Shown here: positions 13,925-17,913 of the stretch, piece after piece
Layout of the letters: each line of letters opens with the position of its first letter
How positions within the stretch are numbered: the first letter of the stretch is position 1
NCBI GenBank assembly: GCA_025458465.1
Contig: JALOSK010000002.1
Coordinates: forward strand, 1-17,913
Source: Sandarakinorhabdus sp.
Lineage (GTDB): Bacteria > Pseudomonadota > Alphaproteobacteria > Sphingomonadales > Sphingomonadaceae
Length of the DNA: 17,913 nucleotides
Reading direction: 5' to 3'
Made by a program: the position numbers and the translations under genes
The notes under the pieces: model-generated
Told to the model about the DNA's origin: nothing
The model's input: the letters and a program-made list of their open reading frames with translations, nothing else
Database searches by the model: none

Positions 13925-16348
13925 ATGAACAAGCATATCGATCCGCAACTCGGCTATCTGCTCGATGCCGCCAGCGATGCCGCCACACCATTCGAGGACA
14001 TGGCCGAATCCGGCATGTTCGGCCTTGCCGCCGCCGGCGCGCGCGACAAGCCGGCCGCCACCGAGGTGGAAGTGCTGGTCCAGGCCACTGTTGACAGCGA
14101 GGCGCTGCACAAGGCCGGCCTTTCCATCCGGTCAGAGCTTGGTGACGTGTTCACCGGCACCATCCGGCTGGACAAGCTGGAGAAGCTTGCCGCGCTTGAT
14201 GGCGTGGAACTGGTCGAGGCGGCGCGCACCATGGCGCCGGAACTCGATCTTGCCATTGTCGATACCAGGGTGAACCTCGTCCATGCCGGCCCGCCCGGCC
14301 GGCGGGGATCCGGCGTGATCGTGGGCATCGCCGATTCCGGCATCGATTTCACCCATCCCGCCTTCCGCAACCCTGATGGCAGCACGCGCATCCTGGCCAT
14401 CTGGGACCAGACGCTGGCGCGCACCGGCAGCGAAGTGTCGCCGGCGCCGTTCGGCTATGGCGTTGTCTACAATCGCGCCCAGATCGATGCGGCGCTGGCA
14501 ACGGCCAACCCGTTCGCCACGGTGCGTCACCAGGTGGGGGCCGGCGATCACGGCACCCACGTGGCCGGCATCGCCGCCGGCAACGGCCGCGGTTCCAGCG
14601 CGACCCAGCCCGAGTTCCGCTTCATGGGGGTCGCGCCAGAGGCCGACATCATCGTGGTGCGCGTCGGCGGTGGCGGCGGCGAGGGCTTCGGCACATCGGC
14701 CAACGCGCTCGATGCGGTCAACTTCTGCTACCAGCAGGCCGCCGCGCTCACCCGTCCCTGCGTCGTCAACATGAGCCTGGGCGACAATCTGGGGCCGCAT
14801 GACGGCACCAGCCTGCTGGAGCGCGGCCTCGACAACCTGCTGGGCGGCCAGGGCCGTGCCTTCGTCAAGTCCGCCGGCAACGCCGGAGACATGGGCCAGC
14901 ACGCCGGCGGCACCGTGGCCAACGGCGCCACGGTGGATGTGGGCATCAACATGCCCACCGGGCGCACCACCGAAATCGTCGACGTCTGGTATCCGGGCGG
15001 CAGCACCTTCCGGGCGCAGATCTTCGATCCCGACGGCAATGCCACCGCGGTGGTCAATGTGGGCGCCGCGCCCACCAACGCCACCCTGCCCGGCGGCAAT
15101 GTCGTGCGCATCGATCACCGCAACAACGATGCGTTCAACGGCGACAAGCGGGTGTTCATCACCATCACCCGCGGCACCGCCGGCCAGATCCGCGCCGGCA
15201 GCTGGCGCATGCGGCTGATCAGCGTCTCGTCGGCCGGTGGCGGGCGCTTTGATGCCTGGATCCAGCGGCCCGTTGCCGGCCGCGCCACCTTCCTGGCACC
15301 GCATCGTTCCAACGAGCGCACGATCAGCACACCCGGCACCGCCCGCAAGGTGATCACCGTTGCCAACTATGCGGCCGGGGCGCCGGGGGCAGGCAGCCTC
15401 AACTCCAGCTCGTCGCGCGGGCCCACGCGCGACGGCCGCGCCGCGCCCACGCTGGCGGCGCCGGGCACCAACGTGTTTTCGGCTTCGTCGCGCTTTGGCA
15501 CCGGCAACCCCTATATCGCGATGACCGGGACTTCCATGTCCGCACCCCATGTCACCGGGGTGATCGCACTGATGTTCCAGAAGAATCCCAACCGGACCCA
15601 GGAACAGATCCGCGACTGCCTGACATCAACGGCCCGCGCCGATGCCTTCACCGGCCCGTTGCCGAACACCGGCTGGGGCGCCGGCAAGGTGGATGCGCAG
15701 GCCGCCGTCAACTGCGTGCCGGCCGTGCTGACGCCGGTCCGCACCGTGATCGGCCCGAGTTGCCGATCGGTGATCGTGGTGACCTGTCCGCGACCGTCGG
15801 TGGCCACGCCATGCGTGACCGTGGTGGCCACCCGCTGCCCGACGCTGGTGGCCACGTGCCCGCCGCGGACACTGCCGCTCACCTGCGGGCCGCGCACGCT
15901 GCCGGCGCTGTGTTCGCCCAACACCAGCCCGCTCTCCTGCCTGCAGCGCACGTTCCCGGCCATGTGCGGTGGCCCGTCCATCGTTGATGGCTGCCCGTCG
16001 ACGCCCGGTGGCTGTGATCCGTTCACGGTGGTGGTCAATCCCACCGTGACCGTGATCAATCCCACCATCGTGCAGCCTGGCGGGCCGATTGCTGGCCCGA
16101 TTGCAGGTCCGGGCGGCTTCGGCATGGACGTCGAACAGGTGGCCCAAGCTGCGGCGGCAACCGCCTATTGGTCGGCGTTGCAGGCGATGATGGGCCCGAT
16201 GATGGGGGATGCCAGCCAGGCCGCCGGCCAGGCCGGTGAAGGCGAAGCAGCGTCCGGTGCCGGGCTGCCGGCAGAAGGCTATTATGAATATGATGAAAGC
16301 TGGTTCGATCCCGACAACACCGACGGATCGGACGGTTCGGCCGGCTGA
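13925..16348 (+). CDS. CspA-like S8 (subtilisin-type) peptidase with Cys-rich repeat tail
   Basis: An 807-residue serine peptidase. Residues about 47-115 form an I9-like propeptide. The catalytic domain has Asp137 (GIADSGID), His209 (GDHGTHVAG), oxyanion Asn319 (KSAGNAGD) and Ser537 (GTSMSAP), so the triad is intact. NMSLGDNLGPHDGTSLLE at about 283-300 and a beta-sandwich-like insert at about 336-456 between Asn and Ser resemble CspA-like S8 peptidases, which have a jelly-roll insert there. There is no signal peptide: the protein starts MNKHIDPQL, with GGGGAG eight bases upstream of ATG 13925. After the catalytic domain a Cys/Thr/Pro repeat region (about 597-697) is followed by an NPTV/GPIAGP stretch, a short Ala/Met-rich helix and an acidic tail (YYEYDESWFDPDN). 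It is preceded by the propeptide-like gene (116-base gap) and overlapped by the kinase gene. Cytoplasmic or unconventionally secreted; target unknown. Confidence 0.9.
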   Translation: MNKHIDPQLGYLLDAASDAATPFEDMAESGMFGLAAAGARDKPAATEVEVLVQATVDSEALHKAGLSIRSELGDVFTGTIRLDKLEKLAALDGVELVEAARTMAPELDLAIVDTRVNLVHAGPPGRRGSGVIVGIADSGIDFTHPAFRNPDGSTRILAIWDQTLARTGSEVSPAPFGYGVVYNRAQIDAALATANPFATVRHQVGAGDHGTHVAGIAAGNGRGSSATQPEFRFMGVAPEADIIVVRVGGGGGEGFGTSANALDAVNFCYQQAAALTRPCVVNMSLGDNLGPHDGTSLLERGLDNLLGGQGRAFVKSAGNAGDMGQHAGGTVANGATVDVGINMPTGRTTEIVDVWYPGGSTFRAQIFDPDGNATAVVNVGAAPTNATLPGGNVVRIDHRNNDAFNGDKRVFITITRGTAGQIRAGSWRMRLISVSSAGGGRFDAWIQRPVAGRATFLAPHRSNERTISTPGTARKVITVANYAAGAPGAGSLNSSSSRGPTRDGRAAPTLAAPGTNVFSASSRFGTGNPYIAMTGTSMSAPHVTGVIALMFQKNPNRTQEQIRDCLTSTARADAFTGPLPNTGWGAGKVDAQAAVNCVPAVLTPVRTVIGPSCRSVIVVTCPRPSVATPCVTVVATRCPTLVATCPPRTLPLTCGPRTLPALCSPNTSPLSCLQRTFPAMCGGPSIVDGCPSTPGGCDPFTVVVNPTVTVINPTIVQPGGPIAGPIAGPGGFGMDVEQVAQAAAATAYWSALQAMMGPMMGDASQAAGQAGEGEAASGAGLPAEGYYEYDESWFDPDNTDGSDGSAG
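15761..16015 (+). repeat. Thr/Ser-Cys nonapeptide-type repeat region in the peptidase tail
   Basis: Cysteines fall at residues 613, 621, 630, 638, 645, 654, 663, 672, 681, 690 and 697 (plus 597 just before). From 645 to 690 (bases 15857-15994) every interval is exactly nine residues. The repeat is roughly R/N-T/S-x-P-x-x-C-x-x, for example RTLPLTCGP, RTLPALCSP, NTSPLSCLQ and RTFPAMCGG. Thr or Ser lies five residues before Cys630, 645, 654, 663, 672, 681 and 690. There is about one Arg per unit and no acidic residue or Lys before Asp688. The units differ at base level, so the protein pattern, not the DNA, is conserved. Confidence 0.9.
16273..16278 (+). promoter_or_regulatory. Ribosome-binding site inside the peptidase gene for the kinase
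   Basis: AGAAGG lies within the last codons of the peptidase gene, five bases before ATG 16284 and 11 and 14 bases before two more in-frame ATGs (16290, 16293). It is the best site for the kinase start and implies translational coupling. Confidence 0.5.
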
Positions 16349-17429
16349 CGATCACCAGCACAGCGCTGCGGCTTCGGAAGACGATCTGAAGCCGCAGCGT
16401 CTGGTGCGCCACCTGCTGTCGGCCGGCATCATCACGCCGGCCGAATGCCTTGCCCAGGGCGTGATGCTGCGCCCGGTGGGGCGTTCGCACAGCGTCTGGA
16501 AGCTGAACGTCGGCAATGAACCGCGTGCGGCCATCAAACTGTTCGGCCCCAGTCGCGGCGGCACCGATGGCAGCGCGGTTGCCGAACATGCCGTGCAGGA
16601 TCTGGCCGCCAGCGTGCCGGAATTGGCCGCGCTGCTGCCCGAACGCCTTGTGCATGCCGGCCCGCGCTGGCTGGTGGCGCATCGCTGGGTGGCTGGCGAG
16701 CCGGCCTGGCAGGATGACAGCCTGGCCAGCGGCGGCGGATCGCCAGCGGCTGACATCGCCGCGCTGGCGCCGCGCGTTGCGCCCGGCCTTGCGGCCATGC
16801 ATCGCGCCACGGCGCGGCTGGTGCGGGCCGGCGACAGCCGCGGCCTTCAGGCCGGCCTTGATGATCGCCTGCCCTGGGTGCTCGCCCTGTTCGATGCCGA
16901 TGCGCCGCCCGAACTGTGGAGCCATGGCCTGTTGGCGCCGGTGCTGAACGCGGCCGGGCAGCGGCCGGCGCTGGTGGCCGGGATCCGGCGCGCGCGCGGT
17001 GCGTGGCGGCCGCTGGCGCTGATTCACGCTGATCTGAAGCACGACAATCTTCTGCTGAAGGCCAACGGCGGCGTTACACTTGTGGATTGGGAACTGGCCC
17101 GCTGCGGCGATCCGGCCTGGGATCTGGCGGGGCTGATGTTCCGGCCGCTGCTGGATCCCGCGCCTGAACGCCAGGGCTGGACGCCGGCCAACCAGCAGGC
17201 CGCCCGCAGCATGCTGGCCGCCTATGCCGGCGCCAGCGGCCTTGCCCGCCCGGCGTTGGCGCAGCGCTTGCTGTTCTATTGCGGTGCCTGGCTGCTGATG
17301 AGCGTGGTGCAATATCGATCCGCCGCAACCCAGCCCGACGAAGGCGAAACCCGCCGCCTGCTGGACGCGGCCGAACAGAGCCTTGCCGCGCCGGAATCGC
17401 TGGTGGCCAGCCTGGCGGATGCGCCATGA
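16284..17429 (+). CDS. APH-fold phosphotransferase (putative protein or peptide kinase)
   Basis: A 381-residue kinase of the aminoglycoside phosphotransferase/choline kinase-like fold. Visible motifs are an ATP-site lysine, Lys85 in AAIKLFG; the catalytic loop HADLKHDNLLL with His248, Asp250 and Asn255; and the metal-binding Asp268 in VDWELARCGDPAWDLA. All essential APH residues are thus present. The first 40 or so residues are hydrophilic and poorly defined, so the start is uncertain: ATG 16284 has AGAAGG upstream, giving a 65-base overlap with the peptidase gene, while later GTG or ATG codons (16404, 16464) would shorten it. The gene ends in ATGA with the next gene. Family members phosphorylate small molecules, but in class V lanthipeptide and thioamitide clusters APH-like kinases phosphorylate Ser/Thr of a precursor peptide. 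Here the neighbouring Thr/Ser/Cys repeat is an obvious candidate substrate; that is inference. Confidence 0.85.
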   Translation: MNMMKAGSIPTTPTDRTVRPADDHQHSAAASEDDLKPQRLVRHLLSAGIITPAECLAQGVMLRPVGRSHSVWKLNVGNEPRAAIKLFGPSRGGTDGSAVAEHAVQDLAASVPELAALLPERLVHAGPRWLVAHRWVAGEPAWQDDSLASGGGSPAADIAALAPRVAPGLAAMHRATARLVRAGDSRGLQAGLDDRLPWVLALFDADAPPELWSHGLLAPVLNAAGQRPALVAGIRRARGAWRPLALIHADLKHDNLLLKANGGVTLVDWELARCGDPAWDLAGLMFRPLLDPAPERQGWTPANQQAARSMLAAYAGASGLARPALAQRLLFYCGAWLLMSVVQYRSAATQPDEGETRRLLDAAEQSLAAPESLVASLADAP

Positions 17430-17913
17430 TGGACGCTGCCATGCCAGCAGACGCCATCCCCGCCCAGGTGCAGACCGATATCGAGGCGGCGCGCCGCGTG
17501 CTGATGGATGCTGCCGAGCGGCCGCCGGACACGCTGACCGATCACCTGTATCAGCACTGGTTTCAGGCCGATGGCATCCACCAGGGCGGCCCCGAGGCGG
17601 GCGCCTATGCTGCGGCCACCTGCCTGCCCGAACGCTTCGAGGCCGGCTGGACCATTGCGGCCATCCGGCCCGATGGCATCCGCCTGCGCCATGCAGACGG
17701 GCGGCAGACCGTCGCCGCGCTGGGTGACATCGCGCCCGTGGACGCCACGGCGCCGCTGGTGCGGGGCCTTGCCGTGCGGCGGCTGGCGCGCACCGGTTCG
17801 GCGGTGCCGGGCTTCTGGCACCTGTGGTCGGATGGATGGCGCAGCGACGGGCCCGAACGCATGCAGCGCCTGTATCTGCCCTTGCAGCCGGACTGCCTCA
17901 CCATGGCCGCGGC
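17426..17913 (+). CDS. HopA1-family-like protein (3' end outside window)
   Basis: The first 162 residues of a protein that runs off the window. It starts at ATG 17426 (or the adjacent ATG 17429) in an ATGA overlap with the kinase stop, so the two are co-translated. After a short helical start come DTLTDHLYQHWFQ, a glycine-containing turn and a strand-rich part with PGFWHLWSDGW, then RMQRLYLPLQPDC. This order (an early LYxxWF element, a middle GF[WY]H element, a later R-x-Y-x-x-L element) resembles HopA1-family proteins, which include the phospho-Ser/Thr lyases of class V lanthipeptide clusters. I recognise this by eye only, and the C-terminal part with further diagnostic residues is missing. 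If correct it would be a lyase removing phosphate from residues modified by the kinase. Otherwise it is an unknown protein coupled to that kinase. Confidence 0.5.
   Translation, partial: MMDAAMPADAIPAQVQTDIEAARRVLMDAAERPPDTLTDHLYQHWFQADGIHQGGPEAGAYAAATCLPERFEAGWTIAAIRPDGIRLRHADGRQTVAALGDIAPVDATAPLVRGLAVRRLARTGSAVPGFWHLWSDGWRSDGPERMQRLYLPLQPDCLTMAA

Noticed and set aside
15857..15994. The regular nine-codon repeat considered as a CRISPR-like or DNA-level tandem repeat.
   Set aside because: Units differ in base sequence and keep only the protein pattern. The region is in frame within the peptidase gene.
17426..17913. The HopA1-like protein as a type III secretion effector.
   Set aside because: No secretion genes or chaperone are present, and the coupling to an APH kinase fits the enzymatic branch of the family better than a plant-pathogen effector.

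Overview
The window is GC-rich throughout, with dense and often overlapping genes, frequent GTG and TTG starts, and no tRNA, rRNA, CRISPR array or insertion sequence that I could see. A peptidyl-prolyl isomerase gene (ppiD-like) divergent from tpiA, followed by secG and pyrG, is an arrangement I associate with Alphaproteobacteria, most likely Sphingomonadales. The outer-membrane receptor with a Gly/Pro/Ala-rich insert fits the same group. The assignment is from gene order and protein style only, not from a database search.

Layout. Positions 1-5797 are mostly housekeeping: a PpiD-type periplasmic folding factor (minus strand, cut by the window edge), then tpiA, secG, an MHS-type major facilitator, pyrG and a short CoaA-like pantothenate kinase on the plus strand. 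Positions 5794-7091 (minus) hold a two-gene unit for exported proteins: a Vgb-like beta-propeller and a small c-type cytochrome joined by an ATGA overlap. Positions 7289-10150 encode a TonB-dependent-receptor-like outer membrane protein. A glutathione S-transferase (minus, 10147-10749) and a divergent AceE-like, thiamine-diphosphate-dependent E1 (10815-13118) follow.

The most interesting region is 13119-17913. After a 234-base non-coding stretch come four plus-strand genes that look like one operon: (1) a small protein that resembles the propeptide of the next gene's product; (2) an 807-residue S8 (subtilisin-type, CspA-like) peptidase with an intact catalytic triad, no signal peptide, and a C-terminal tail with 12 cysteines in about 100 residues, five successive intervals of exactly nine residues, and a Thr or Ser five residues before most of the cysteines; (3) an APH-fold phosphotransferase overlapping the peptidase gene by 65 bases; (4) a protein, cut by the window end and overlapping the kinase by ATGA, that resembles the HopA1 family. 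An APH-like kinase plus a HopA1-like lyase is the split dehydratase of class V lanthipeptide biosynthesis. My leading hypothesis is that this is a RiPP-like system in which the modified substrate is the Thr/Ser/Cys repeat tail of a cytoplasmic protease, with a standalone propeptide as a possible trans-acting chaperone or inhibitor. The protease, its tail, the propeptide duplication and the overlaps are read directly from sequence. The HopA1 assignment and the chemistry are inference.
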